A stretch of 64,000 nucleotides of DNA from Listeria costaricensis (lineage in GTDB: Bacteria; Bacillota; Bacilli; Lactobacillales; Listeriaceae), in the NCBI RefSeq assembly GCF_900183385.1, contig NZ_FXUT01000009.1, positions 60,324 through 124,323 of the forward strand. The letters run 5' to 3'. This document shows positions 37,471 to 46,952 of the stretch, piece by piece. The notes below the pieces were generated by a model, which saw only the letters and a program-made list of their open reading frames with translations, was not told the origin of the DNA and did not search any database. Each line of letters opens with the position of its first letter. The first letter of the stretch is position 1. The position numbers and the translations under genes are program-made.

Positions 37471-38733
37471 TTAATCGTCCAGCAGAGACGGATCCAGTGA
37501 TTTGATCTTGGTTTTTATCTGGTCATAGAAGTAATCATTGCTCTTCTTATTGTCGAGCATTTCATTGACCTTTGCTTGTACATCTATGTCCACTTCATCT
37601 GTAATCTTATCTGATTTTTTCGGTTTTACGTCCATGACCATGTTGTAATAATCAGACATAATTTTTTGATCGCCTGTAAATTCAGATGTGTACGTATCCA
37701 TGTTGTCTTTGTACACGGTTTGCAGACCTGGCATGTTCCCCGTTTTTTCCAGATTTTGCTGTTGCCATTTTTCACTCGTGATAAAATCCAGGAAGTCATA
37801 GGCTAGATCTTTTTTCTCTGAACCACTGTAAGTCGCATACCAAGTCCCACCGGAATAGCCACCTGTTGGTCCCATCGCTACGCCATATTTCCCTTCTGCC
37901 TTACCATCTTTGTTATCGATCATAAATGTTCCCCATGAAGGCATAACTACTGCGAGTACCGAGCCGTCATTGAGGGCATCTCCCCAGCCTGGCGAGAAAT
38001 AGGACAATTTAGCGTCAACACCGGCTTCACGTGTTTTTCTTGCTGTGTTTAAAAGGTCGTCCCAAGCGGGATCTTGATAATATTTGCCATTTTTGTCCCA
38101 GTTTTCCATATTGTACTGGTCGAGTAGCACAATGTCAGAAGCGTTGGAAATCAATTTGACATCTCCGCCACTTTTAGTCGAAACTTGTTTGCCGGCTTCA
38201 ATGATTGAATCCCAGCTGCTGAAAATCTTGCTGATCTCAGTTGGATCATCCGTACCGAGGTATTCCTTTGCTTTTTCTCGGTCATACCAAAAACCAACTG
38301 GCGACGAGTGGTCGGACACGGCGCGTACGTTGCCATCCGCATCTTTCCCTAGTTCGGCTACATATGGAACATAGTTTTCTAGATTTTTATCAATGCCCTC
38401 TTTTGAAAGATTGGTCGTATAAGGCGAGTCGATAAAATTGCCCAGCTGGTTTCGCTCGATTGCAAATACATCCGGGGCGTTCTCTTTATTTTGCAAGCCC
38501 GTTTGCAGCTTTGTCGCATAGGAATCGCCCGGGAAAACTTTGACGTCCACTTTGACACCAGGGTTTTCTTTTTCAAAAGCTTTCGCCATATCTTTTGTTC
38601 CATCAAGACTGGTCCAAATCGTAAGTGTCTTATCATCACTTTTACTGCTTTTGGCACTTGAATCAGAGCTTCCGCAAGCGGTTAATCCTAGTGTAAGTAC
38701 CAGCGCCGTTAATACTGCTAAAACCTTTTTCAT
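37471..38733 (-). CDS. ABC transporter sugar-binding lipoprotein
   Basis: The 420-residue protein is a family 1 extracellular solute-binding protein. The lipoprotein signal peptide ends at the lipobox LTACGSS, so Cys is lipidated and the protein stays on the outer face of the membrane. After it come LTIWTSLDGTKDMAKAFEKE and, later, GVAMGPTGGYSGGTWYATY and DFLDFITSEKWQQQ, typical of oligosaccharide binders. It feeds the two permeases encoded upstream. AAGGAG lies just upstream; the start could also be an ATG two codons earlier. The gene is followed by a hairpin, as expected for the most abundant component. Confidence 0.92.
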   Translation of the reverse strand: MKKVLAVLTALVLTLGLTACGSSDSSAKSSKSDDKTLTIWTSLDGTKDMAKAFEKENPGVKVDVKVFPGDSYATKLQTGLQNKENAPDVFAIERNQLGNFIDSPYTTNLSKEGIDKNLENYVPYVAELGKDADGNVRAVSDHSSPVGFWYDREKAKEYLGTDDPTEISKIFSSWDSIIEAGKQVSTKSGGDVKLISNASDIVLLDQYNMENWDKNGKYYQDPAWDDLLNTARKTREAGVDAKLSYFSPGWGDALNDGSVLAVVMPSWGTFMIDNKDGKAEGKYGVAMGPTGGYSGGTWYATYSGSEKKDLAYDFLDFITSEKWQQQNLEKTGNMPGLQTVYKDNMDTYTSEFTGDQKIMSDYYNMVMDVKPKKSDKITDEVDIDVQAKVNEMLDNKKSNDYFYDQIKTKIKSLDPSLLDD

Positions 38734-38751
38734 GATCATCAAAACTCCTTT

Positions 38752-39585
38752 TTAGTCTTTTAGTGCCCCTTCTCCGACACTATCCATAATTTTTCTTGAT
38801 GCAAATAAGAAGAAGATAACAATTGGAATAACAGAAATGGTAATCGCGACATATTGTGCCCCGTAATCAATGTTGAATTGCGATTTCACGCTTGCCACCA
38901 TGACAGCGAGCGTCTGCATGTCGTTCTCAAACAGGACGATCAGCGGTTCAAGGAAGCTGTTCCATTTTCCGATAAATACCAGAATCGAAAGCGTCGCCAA
39001 GGCTGGTTTCAACATGGGAAGCACGATGCGGTGGAAAATTTTCCACTCGCCGCAGCCTTCCATTCGGGCAGAATCCATGATCTCATCTGAAATCGAATGA
39101 TCAATCGACTGCTTCAAATAGAACACCCCAAACGCGTTTGCAATGGACGGCAGAATCAGCGGCCAATAGGTATTCAGCATGCCGAGTGATTCTACAACTT
39201 TATAGAAGCCGATAATGCCCAGCTGTCCGGGAATCATCATCGTGATTAAAATGAATAGAAACAGCCCTTTGCTCGCTGGAAAATGATACTTGGCAAAGCC
39301 GTAGCCGACCAGCGCTGAAAAATACACACCCAAGATCGTAGAAGTGACCGCAATGAATGTTGTATTCAGAAAGCCGCGCCAAATATTAACTGTATCAATC
39401 AGGCGATGATAGTTCTCCATAAACTGATCCCCCGGTGTCAGCAGCAAATCGCGCGCAATCTCAGCGTTGGAGTGAGTGGCGGAAATAAACATGCTGTAAA
39501 AAGGGATTAAACAAGCGAGGGCCACCAGAATAAGGAAAAAGTAGATGCCCGCCCGTGTGAAAAAAACGCTCTTCTTCATTTTCAT
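38752..39585 (-). CDS. ABC transporter permease (MalG/AraQ type)
   Basis: The 277-residue membrane protein has six predicted transmembrane helices and the EAA loop IMDSARMEGCGEWKIFHRIVLP at residues about 180-200, where the shared ATPase docks. It pairs with the permease encoded just before, whose gene overlaps by four bases. No ATPase gene is present in the locus, so a multitask MsmX-type ATPase encoded elsewhere must energise uptake. Confidence 0.93.
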   Translation of the reverse strand: MKMKKSVFFTRAGIYFFLILVALACLIPFYSMFISATHSNAEIARDLLLTPGDQFMENYHRLIDTVNIWRGFLNTTFIAVTSTILGVYFSALVGYGFAKYHFPASKGLFLFILITMMIPGQLGIIGFYKVVESLGMLNTYWPLILPSIANAFGVFYLKQSIDHSISDEIMDSARMEGCGEWKIFHRIVLPMLKPALATLSILVFIGKWNSFLEPLIVLFENDMQTLAVMVASVKSQFNIDYGAQYVAITISVIPIVIFFLFASRKIMDSVGEGALKD

Positions 39586-40484
39586 CCTTCACTCCGCCTC
39601 CTCATTATTTTTGTTAAGATTTGCGTGATCACGGTTGCCAGCAGAATAATCACGAAGATTCCATAAGCAATGGCCGAACCATAACCATAATCAAAGTTTT
39701 TAAATGCCGTATTGTAGAGATACATGACCATCGTCAAGGTTGAGTTCTCTGGCCCGGTCCCCATCATCATCGCCTGGTCAAACAACTGCAGACCACCGAT
39801 AATCGAGGTAAGCCCGACAAATACCAAGACGGGTTTTAAAAGAGGCAGCGTCACCTTGATGGTGGTTTGGAACTTGTTCGCTCCATCCACTTGTGCCGCC
39901 TCATAGACTGATGAAGGAATCCCTTGCAGCCCGGCAAGGAAAAACAACATATTATAGCCAAAATATTGCCAGCACATTAGAAAAGAAATGATCAGCCTCG
40001 ACCAAATCGGATTTTTCAGCCAATTGACCGGGTCATCAATAATATGCAGATCTAGCAAAATCTTATTGACCGTCCCCGTTTGCCAGTCAAACAATAGAGC
40101 AAACAGCAAGCCGACCGTAACTGGCGTAATAATGTTCGGAAAGTAATAGGTCGCTCTAAAAAAGTTTTTTCCTTTGATAAATTTTTCATTCAAAATAATC
40201 GCCAGTACTAGTGCCAGAATCAACTGCGGAATAATCGAACACAGCCAGATAATGAAGGTATTGCCGACCGATTTGAAGAACAAGTCGTCCTGCAGCAAAC
40301 GCGTATAATTATCTAGCCCGACAAATGTAGGCGTACTGAATCCATCCCAGTTTGTAAAACTTAAATAGAGTGTATAAAGAATGGGAACGAGACCAAACAC
40401 ACAATAAATTAGGAAATATGGTGAGACAAAAAATATTCCTTTTCGATTCCGTCTGGTCTCCATTTTGCTTATTTTAGTACTCAT
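39582..40484 (-). CDS. ABC transporter permease (MalF/AraP type)
   Basis: The 300-residue membrane protein has six predicted helices and the EAA loop SVYEAAQVDGANKFQTTIKV around residue 185. It begins with a basic cytoplasmic end (METRRNRKGIFF) and forms a heterodimer with the following permease. Both its ends overlap the neighbouring genes by four bases, so the amidohydrolase and both permeases are translated as a coupled set. Confidence 0.93.
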   Translation of the reverse strand: MSTKISKMETRRNRKGIFFVSPYFLIYCVFGLVPILYTLYLSFTNWDGFSTPTFVGLDNYTRLLQDDLFFKSVGNTFIIWLCSIIPQLILALVLAIILNEKFIKGKNFFRATYYFPNIITPVTVGLLFALLFDWQTGTVNKILLDLHIIDDPVNWLKNPIWSRLIISFLMCWQYFGYNMLFFLAGLQGIPSSVYEAAQVDGANKFQTTIKVTLPLLKPVLVFVGLTSIIGGLQLFDQAMMMGTGPENSTLTMVMYLYNTAFKNFDYGYGSAIAYGIFVIILLATVITQILTKIMRRRSEG

Positions 40485-41800
40485 AAAACTGCTCCTTTTT
40501 CAAGCCCGTTCAGCTTGTAAAAATCGATGGCATTGTTGCGGAATATATGCAGCGCAAAATTTTTCGCCTCTTCTTCTGAAAAATAACCGGTCTCAATCCT
40601 TCTCTTCAATACTTTTGCTAAAACCTGACGCGCCACTTTAGAAACAGCATAGGTGCCTTCAATGTGGTTGTAATCTCCGCCAAACCCGAAAATCTTGGTT
40701 TGCGGAACCATGTCAGTCAGAAGCTCCAAGGCTTGTTCTGCCAGACTGGGCGAAATCCCATATGTCCATGTCATATCCGCATAGACATTGGGGAAATTTT
40801 TCACGATGGCTGCATATTCATAAATATACGGTGTACTTGCATGAAGCAGGACAAAACGAGCTTGCGGATATTTCAAAAATAACGGAATCAGATGAGCTGC
40901 TCGTGCATGGCGCAAATCATTTCCATCGCCTGATACACTCGTTTCCTGCAATCCGGTATGAATTTGGATGGGCAGATCATGAGCAGCGGCTTTTTGGATG
41001 ATGTGATGAATGAGCGTATCCTCAAAAGTCCTGTAATCATCCTCTTTCAGCAACGCTTCCTGCTTATTTTTCATCATCAGGAAAACCTTTTCCGATTTCT
41101 CTAAACAAGGCTCCGTCATTTCAAGCGTTCGGAAGTAGGCATGTCCGAGCTTGATTGCTGGGCAGCCCGCCACGATGTGCTGCTCCATAACCTTATCAAT
41201 CAAAGCCAGATACGCAGAAAAGTCGGACACCTGTTCAGCCGTTTCTTTTTCCAGCTTGTGGAGGTCCTCCGCACATCGGACATGAAAGTAGTCGTCATAA
41301 AACAAGACTGGAAGAAAATAATCAAGATTGACGTTTGTTGTGATGATCAGCGTAATTGCTAAATCAATCTTGGCCTTATCGACCAGCACTTTCTGATAGA
41401 GCTCAGGATCCTTGGAAAAAGCAGTGATCCTCTCATCAAGTGCCAAGATTCCTTCTACGCTCCAGTCATTAAAGTCATAGAGATCCTCTAATGCTTTTTT
41501 CAGCAGCTTTGCATAATGCGTGTTGCTGCACTTCTTGTAATACGTTAAAAAATAGGCGGCCTTCTCTTTCTTCTCTAGAGCAGAAAAACGCTTCAAAGCT
41601 TCACGATCTGCTCCGACACTGACAAAATCAGAGTCAAGATAGTGCATCAGATCAAAGAATCCAACTTGATCTTTTGCACGCATTGCTTGTGTTGGCAAAT
41701 GTTCATGTACGTCGATCATATGAATCTGGTCAACAAAGGTTTGAATGTCTGCGATTTTCGTCCTCCCCCTCCACTCTTTTTTGGGTTGGTAGCTAGCCAT
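40481..41800 (-). CDS. Amidohydrolase-superfamily protein
   Basis: The 439-residue protein has a metal-dependent TIM barrel. The metal site starts with HMIDVHEHLPT (His-x-His), continues with LPIQIHTGLQET and RFVLLHASTPYIYE, and ends with FGFGGDYNHIEGTYA, where Asp is expected. It resembles the amidohydrolase-2 and uronate-isomerase-like branch, so hydrolysis, decarboxylation or isomerisation of a sugar acid or lactone are all possible. It heads the importer operon, directly after the operator-controlled promoter. The only ATG lacks a Shine-Dalgarno sequence, whereas a very strong GGAGGGGGAGG lies 9-11 codons inside the gene with no ATG, GTG or TTG after it at normal distance, so the true start is uncertain. 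Confidence 0.75.
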   Translation of the reverse strand: MASYQPKKEWRGRTKIADIQTFVDQIHMIDVHEHLPTQAMRAKDQVGFFDLMHYLDSDFVSVGADREALKRFSALEKKEKAAYFLTYYKKCSNTHYAKLLKKALEDLYDFNDWSVEGILALDERITAFSKDPELYQKVLVDKAKIDLAITLIITTNVNLDYFLPVLFYDDYFHVRCAEDLHKLEKETAEQVSDFSAYLALIDKVMEQHIVAGCPAIKLGHAYFRTLEMTEPCLEKSEKVFLMMKNKQEALLKEDDYRTFEDTLIHHIIQKAAAHDLPIQIHTGLQETSVSGDGNDLRHARAAHLIPLFLKYPQARFVLLHASTPYIYEYAAIVKNFPNVYADMTWTYGISPSLAEQALELLTDMVPQTKIFGFGGDYNHIEGTYAVSKVARQVLAKVLKRRIETGYFSEEEAKNFALHIFRNNAIDFYKLNGLEKGAVL

Positions 41801-41810
41801 AAAAATTATC

Positions 41811-41827
41811 AGGAAAACGTTTTCTTA
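41811..41827 (-). promoter_or_regulatory. LacI operator near the importer transcription start
   Basis: The sequence AGGAAAACGTTTTCTTA (plus strand) is an almost perfect palindrome centred on CG. It lies directly downstream of the -10 element, over the expected start of transcription, so a bound repressor would block initiation. Confidence 0.75.
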
Positions 41828-41831
41828 AATC

Positions 41832-41860
41832 ATGATAGCATTCTTTTTTTGATAATGCAA
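41832..41860 (-). promoter_or_regulatory. Sigma-A promoter of the importer operon
   Basis: On the minus strand TTGCAT (41855-41860) and TATCAT (41832-41837) are separated by exactly 17 bases. It drives the amidohydrolase, both permeases, the binding protein, the unrecognised protein and GH1. Confidence 0.8.
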
Positions 41861-41870
41861 ACGTTTTCCT
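41857..41870 (-). promoter_or_regulatory. LacI operator overlapping the importer -35
   Basis: GCAAACGTTTTCCT, again CG-centred, covers the -35 hexamer. Together with the site at 41811-41827 it gives two operators about 45 bases apart centre to centre, fitting cooperative repression on one face of the helix. Confidence 0.65.
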
Positions 41871-41899
41871 AATGTTTTTTCATCCAGCTTACCATGATC

Positions 41900-41937
41900 G
41901 TGTGCAGCCCTGATTCCCTAGTCTCAAGGCCGCACAC
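41900..41937 (-). terminator. Hairpin after the GH38 gene
   Basis: A 10-bp stem (GTGTGCRGCC type, one mismatch) lies six bases past the GH38 stop codon. It lacks a clear T tract on the minus strand, so it may be a weak terminator or only an mRNA-end structure; some read-through into the importer operon is possible. Confidence 0.5.
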
Positions 41938-41942
41938 AGGGC

Positions 41943-44357
41943 TTATTTCTCAATCAAATTAACTTCTGTTACACCATCATCCATCAGGCGATATGTCTTC
42001 ACTTCTAGCGGGCCGAACTCGACTTCCAAACGCTGCCCCCACTTCGGCAATTGTATGACCGTCTGCGCCTTGCTTCCTGTTGTTTCAGCAAAACGAAGAA
42101 TGACGCCTTGATGATCCTCCGCCTCTTTCATTGCGGAAAGAATCACTTGTTCATTTGAGATTTCAATCAAGGAATCCGTCTCTGGAAGTGGTCCTGGATG
42201 ATAGCTTTCAATTACTACCTGTTCTGGCTGATTAAGTTCCAATCCTCGCTGTGTGAGGCGGGCTTCTCGTGCGGCTCCGGCATGCGGCACAATCCGGTAG
42301 CGCATATACTGAATGCCCTGATCAATATAATCATATACTTCTTCCGGATCGACTTCATAAGGATCATGCTGCGCGTAAATGGTGCTTCGCAGTGCCGTAA
42401 GTCCCATGACATGGCCAGTCACACTTGCGCTGTATTTGCTATCATTGATGATTGCCACGCCATACCGCTGCTTAGTTTCTTTGATAATTCCCGTTACGTC
42501 AAACCAGTTTTGCATGGGCTCTTCTTCACCGTTTGCTTCCCTCTGGATCATGCCGAACGGAATCTCATAAAGAGGCTGCCGCTGGACGGTGCTGACCGGA
42601 AATTCAAATTTGAGCATTTTAGCAGGCTCCTGCCAATTGATTTTGACAGCAACTTCGACAAAATCCAACTCATTGAATAAAGTAAATTCTTGGATGATAG
42701 TCGATTTTTCATAGACGCTTTGCACTTGAAGGGTGCTTTTCACTGGCCCTTCTTCAAGGATACGCATCCTCACAGCTTCAAATTGCCCTGCCTTGTCATT
42801 AAAGAGTAGCTTTTGAGGCGCCCAGGTATCGCCCGAATCATTGATAGCCACCGGCAGAGCCGCCAAACCATTAAAGACCTCCACTTGATGCACTTTGTCA
42901 AATAAGCTTTTGATCGCGCCGGTTTTCGTGTCCAGCAGCAGCTTGAAGCGATTATTTTCCAGCGACTGAGCTGTTGCGCATACATTTTCACTTGCATGCG
43001 TTTCTACTTCCGCTTTTTTTATTTTATAAACCGTATAGCCGAGCGGTGGCAGCTCTGCAATAAAGCCGATTCGTTTGACGCCCGGTGTCTTCGCATGCGC
43101 AGTCAGCCGTTGATAAGGAATGATCTCTCCGTTCGAGGCCACGACATGAAAAGCTTTCGGAAACGGGTAATTGCCAAATACGCCCCACTCCACTTCAATA
43201 TTCGCCTTGACAGGCCAGCTGTGCGGGTTAAAAATAACGATTGGCTTCATGCCGTCTTCCTGTTCGATATTGATTTTCCAGCTGATCGCCTGCAGTGCCT
43301 CATTCATTTCACGAGCTGCAATAGCCTTCACTTCTCCATTTAGATCTTTGGCATCCTCATAGGCAGGCTTTATACATGTGCCTGCTAAAATATCATGAAA
43401 TTGATTGAAAAGTAGCCCCTGCCAGGCATGCTGCAGATTATCCGGATACGGTTTTTGTAAAAGCTTCGCTGCCAGAACACCAAACTTCTCAGCCGCAACC
43501 AGCATATTCTCACCAAGCCGATTATCGCGCTTGATTTCTGAGTGCACGCTATAACAACCGCTTGCGTGATGTTGCAGATCGTCATGCACCACCGGCAACT
43601 CCAGATTCAAGTCAGTCACTTCTTCAAAAAAGGCATTCGGCGAGCTGAAAAGAATCTCATAATCTTTTTCCGCCATTAGTTCCTTCACCGTTTCAATATT
43701 TTCCTTTGTCGGGCCACCGCCGTGATTGCCAACCCCATAAAAGCTCATCAGATGATCGGAAGAAGCGGCAAACTCAGACTCGCAAAGCGCCACATGCTCG
43801 CGGATTTTCCCAAAGGTGCAGTATTCAAAAGGTAAGCGAAATGCACTGACCCGTGAGCCGTCTGCTGATTCCCATAGAAAAAGCCGCGCTGGAAGACCTT
43901 TCTCATCTGGCGCTGGACGCATAAAAAGATAGTGATCCATGCCGGACTTTTTGAGAATCTGCGGTAGCATGCCATTATGCCCGAAGCTGTCGACATTGTA
44001 GCCAACTTTTGCCATTACGCCGAATTTCTCTTCAAAATAGCACTGCCCCTGCAAGCCTTGACGGGCAAAGGATTCCCCAGAAGGAATATTGCAGTCCGGC
44101 TGCATCCACCAGCCACCGCAAATGACCCAGCGCCCTTCTTGAACGCGTTGCCTAATCTCTTCAAACATCTCTGGATCATTGCGCTCGACCCATTGATAGA
44201 TAGCCGCTGAACTGGAAGTGAAAATAAAATCCTCATATTCCGCCAAACGATCAAGTGCCGACCGAAAAGTAGCTTTTGTTTCCTGAAACCCCTCCTGCCA
44301 GCGCCAAAGCCAAATCGGATCAATATGAGCATTCCCAATCATGTGCATTTTTTTCAT
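41943..44357 (-). CDS. GH38 alpha-mannosidase
   Basis: The 804-residue enzyme has the GH38 zinc site and nucleophile: HMIGNAHIDPIWLWRW near the N terminus (His and Asp ligands), then YNVDSFGHNGMLPQIL, whose Asp is the family nucleophile, and later HHASGCYSVHSEIKR. C-terminal beta domains follow from about residue 390. There is no signal peptide. The family removes alpha-mannose residues; a member in E. coli hydrolyses 2-O-mannosylglycerate, which would link mannose to a sugar acid, but nothing here proves that substrate. GAGGAAGACG precedes the ATG, and the gene overlaps GH32 by 38 bases. It is the last gene of the long operon. Confidence 0.92.
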   Translation of the reverse strand: MKKMHMIGNAHIDPIWLWRWQEGFQETKATFRSALDRLAEYEDFIFTSSSAAIYQWVERNDPEMFEEIRQRVQEGRWVICGGWWMQPDCNIPSGESFARQGLQGQCYFEEKFGVMAKVGYNVDSFGHNGMLPQILKKSGMDHYLFMRPAPDEKGLPARLFLWESADGSRVSAFRLPFEYCTFGKIREHVALCESEFAASSDHLMSFYGVGNHGGGPTKENIETVKELMAEKDYEILFSSPNAFFEEVTDLNLELPVVHDDLQHHASGCYSVHSEIKRDNRLGENMLVAAEKFGVLAAKLLQKPYPDNLQHAWQGLLFNQFHDILAGTCIKPAYEDAKDLNGEVKAIAAREMNEALQAISWKINIEQEDGMKPIVIFNPHSWPVKANIEVEWGVFGNYPFPKAFHVVASNGEIIPYQRLTAHAKTPGVKRIGFIAELPPLGYTVYKIKKAEVETHASENVCATAQSLENNRFKLLLDTKTGAIKSLFDKVHQVEVFNGLAALPVAINDSGDTWAPQKLLFNDKAGQFEAVRMRILEEGPVKSTLQVQSVYEKSTIIQEFTLFNELDFVEVAVKINWQEPAKMLKFEFPVSTVQRQPLYEIPFGMIQREANGEEEPMQNWFDVTGIIKETKQRYGVAIINDSKYSASVTGHVMGLTALRSTIYAQHDPYEVDPEEVYDYIDQGIQYMRYRIVPHAGAAREARLTQRGLELNQPEQVVIESYHPGPLPETDSLIEISNEQVILSAMKEAEDHQGVILRFAETTGSKAQTVIQLPKWGQRLEVEFGPLEVKTYRLMDDGVTEVNLIEK

Positions 44358-45771
44358 CGTCTTCCTCCTCTAAAATTTTTTTGAACGACCACCATGTCAC
44401 AGCCACCAAATCGCCTGCTGGAACTTTGATCGCCATCTGCCCGCTTGTTTTCTGCGGATAGATTCTGGTTGAAAGGACGCTTTTCCCTTCATTGGCAAAA
44501 ATCTCCAACGTCGAACGGTCGAGAAAAAGCCTGATCCGCGTATCCGCCAAGGGACTCCGAACCGTTGACCGGTCTCCACTGTCCGACTTTTCACGAATGA
44601 CCGACAGCATTCCTTCCTCACGTGCAAAACGAATGCGTGTCTCTTCATGCTCGCCTTTAAAAATGACTAATTCCACGGGACGCACATCTAAAATATCCAA
44701 CTGAATTTCACCGCTTTGAAAATTTTCTTGCAAAATCGTCCAATCATTCTGCCCGGTAATATGAGCGGACCGAACCGCCTTGCGCATTCTTTCAAGCTCA
44801 CGTGCTGGACGTTGAACAAGCTGCCCGGCCTTGTCCAGCGACACCTCTCGCGGAATCGTCATCGTCCCCACCCAGCCCAGTTCTTTCGTCGGCATGGAGG
44901 ACTCCCATAAATTCAGCCAGCCAATCAGAAGCGTTCGACCGTCTGGTGCCTGTAAAAGCTGTGGCGCATAAAAATCGCTGCCGTGATCAATCAGCCCCAT
45001 GCGTGCTTGCTGAAATTCCGGAAAAACGTTAGGCCCGCTTATGTAAATACTCTGATGTCTGATGCCATTCATCCCTTCTGGTGACAAAATCAGGGCAGCC
45101 TGTTCCCCCATTTGAAAATAGTCTGGACATTCCCACATGAAACCTAGCGCCTCGTCTTTTCCGCCTGCAAAGACCCCCTGGTAGGTCCAGTCAAAACCAT
45201 TTTGTGAGGCATAGCGCAGCACTTGACCGACACCATTTTGCCCCTGACTGCCGACCAAAGCATGCCAGTCATCTCGCTCACCCCACAGCCGTGGATCTCT
45301 AAAATCCGTCCCCACACCCGGTGGCGGCCCTGCAATGACTGGATTCAGCGGACTTTTTTCAAAATGAATGCCATCTGTACTGACGGCCATGCACTGCACT
45401 TCTTTCGGATGCGCACGATCGACATGCCCCGTATACATCAGCACGAGACAGTCTTCCATCACTGCCGCCGAGCCCGAATAACAGCCATCCCGATCATAAG
45501 GTTCACTCGGTGCGAGAGCAGGTGGCAAATGCTCCCAATGGCAAAAATCTTTTGTTCGCGCGTGCCCCCAGTATTTAGCCCCATTTTCAGCGGCAAAAGG
45601 GTAGCACTGATAAAAAATATGATAGTAGTCCTTGAAAAACACCAAGCCATTCGGGTCATTCATCCATCCGGAAAGCGGTTCCAAATGATAGTCCGCATAA
45701 TGATGATGCGTATTAGGCGACTGCCTATCGAAGTATTCCTGCGCTTGCTCAATCCGTTCTGCATGCTTCAA
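44320..45771 (-). CDS. GH32 beta-fructofuranosidase
   Basis: The 483-residue enzyme has all three GH32 signatures: WMNDPNGL with the nucleophile Asp, FRDPRLW with the transition-state Asp, and MWECPDYF with the acid/base Glu. An all-beta C-terminal domain ends with RIRLFLDRSTLEIFANEGK. There is no signal peptide, so sucrose, raffinose-type sugars or short fructans would be cleaved inside the cell. No sucrose PTS is nearby; import by the ABC system is likely. The C terminus overlaps GH38 by 38 bases in another frame, and the N terminus follows the DUF1537 kinase by two bases. Confidence 0.93.
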   Translation of the reverse strand: MKHAERIEQAQEYFDRQSPNTHHHYADYHLEPLSGWMNDPNGLVFFKDYYHIFYQCYPFAAENGAKYWGHARTKDFCHWEHLPPALAPSEPYDRDGCYSGSAAVMEDCLVLMYTGHVDRAHPKEVQCMAVSTDGIHFEKSPLNPVIAGPPPGVGTDFRDPRLWGERDDWHALVGSQGQNGVGQVLRYASQNGFDWTYQGVFAGGKDEALGFMWECPDYFQMGEQAALILSPEGMNGIRHQSIYISGPNVFPEFQQARMGLIDHGSDFYAPQLLQAPDGRTLLIGWLNLWESSMPTKELGWVGTMTIPREVSLDKAGQLVQRPARELERMRKAVRSAHITGQNDWTILQENFQSGEIQLDILDVRPVELVIFKGEHEETRIRFAREEGMLSVIREKSDSGDRSTVRSPLADTRIRLFLDRSTLEIFANEGKSVLSTRIYPQKTSGQMAIKVPAGDLVAVTWWSFKKILEEEDDEKNAHDWECSY

Positions 45772-45773
45772 CG

Positions 45774-46952
45774 CTATTTACACCTGCCTGTTTTCAATCT
45801 ATCAACTGCTTTAGTAAAAAAGGTCGCACTGCCAAAGCTGCCAGATTTGAGAATCAGCTCATACTCCTGCGCTCGACAGACTGCCAGCCCCGGCTCAACT
45901 TCATCTAGAACCTGCATGCGCTTGATCTGCAGTGCCTCGCAAACCGCTGCCGAAGTGTCACCACCTGCTACAATGAGCCGCTTGTCGACCTGCTGTTTCA
46001 TAATCCGCCGAGCGCAATCCGCAAGTCCTGCCGAAATCTGCTTGCCCACCTGCCGAGAAACTGTTTGATCGCTATTTTCTTGCCGACGTGGCGAATGAAG
46101 AAGCACGTCCCGCCCTGCCTGCAGCAGCTTGATCATCTCAGCAAGACCGACTGACTGCTCGATCTCGGGCCGGTATTCAAAAACCGGCTGTCCGGCTGCT
46201 TTGAACCGTTCGATCTGGGCATTCGTTTGCGGCGTGAGGCTGCCAGCAATGATTAAAACGCCTTCTGCAGAACGTTTTCGACTGGCCAGCTTTTCCGCCA
46301 AGCCTGAACTGCCGCCAATGATCGGCTCGTTTTCAACCATTTCGGCAATCAGCGCCAAATCGCCCTCCGTTTCCGCATCCAAAATCACATAGCCGCCCTG
46401 CTCCCGGTACCGCGACAATTTTTCACGAAAGATCGCCGGCTGCCTGATCTCAGCCAGATGAATCGCCTCGACCGGTCGCCTCGTTTGGCTGCTGACAATG
46501 ATTCTTAGATCGGATTCGTGCATCGGGTGAATCGGATCATCTCGAAAAGCCGAGTCCGCCAATTTCTTTCCATACACATAATGAATGCTGTTTTTCGTTT
46601 CGCGACCATTTTTAGGGAAAGCCGCGATCAGGATGGAAAAATTCGTTCCCAGCGCATCTTGCATGGCATCAAACTGCGGGCCAATATTGCCTCGAAAAAC
46701 GGAACACGTTTTGTTGTAAAATTGCGTCGCTCCGTAGCTTTTCAATTTTTCCGTTGCCTGAAAGACCTTCTGATAGGCGATTTCCGGCAGATCAAAGCGC
46801 GAGTCAGTATCAATAATCAGCACATCCGGACTGCTGGCAGCAGAATCAAGCTCCCCGCCAGCGAAAAGAATTTCCACGATATAGCCGCATTTGCTGTACA
46901 TGACCCCAATATCATTCGCGCCTGTAATATCATCTGCAACAATCCCGATCAC
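45774..46952 (-). CDS. DUF1537 four-carbon acid sugar kinase family protein
   Basis: Members of this family phosphorylate four-carbon sugar acids such as threonate and 3-oxo-tetronate. The 392-residue protein has the N-terminal signature IGIVADDITGANDIG, the segment FYNKTCSVFRGNIG and the C-terminal nucleotide-binding stretch LIVAGGDTSAAVCEAL. I favour a GTG at 46952, giving GTGA overlap with the stop of the preceding aldolase gene and AAGGTGG six bases upstream; a GTG three codons earlier is also possible. Kinase plus class II aldolase is the known pairing for four-carbon acid breakdown, ending in dihydroxyacetone phosphate. The dehydrogenase and isomerase that usually complete that route are not in the locus. 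Confidence 0.87.
   Translation of the reverse strand: MIGIVADDITGANDIGVMYSKCGYIVEILFAGGELDSAASSPDVLIIDTDSRFDLPEIAYQKVFQATEKLKSYGATQFYNKTCSVFRGNIGPQFDAMQDALGTNFSILIAAFPKNGRETKNSIHYVYGKKLADSAFRDDPIHPMHESDLRIIVSSQTRRPVEAIHLAEIRQPAIFREKLSRYREQGGYVILDAETEGDLALIAEMVENEPIIGGSSGLAEKLASRKRSAEGVLIIAGSLTPQTNAQIERFKAAGQPVFEYRPEIEQSVGLAEMIKLLQAGRDVLLHSPRRQENSDQTVSRQVGKQISAGLADCARRIMKQQVDKRLIVAGGDTSAAVCEALQIKRMQVLDEVEPGLAVCRAQEYELILKSGSFGSATFFTKAVDRLKTGRCK

Noticed and set aside
45223..46068. 281-codon open frame on the plus strand
   Set aside because: It spans the ends of GH32 and the DUF1537 kinase on the other strand and has no initiation signal; shadow frame.
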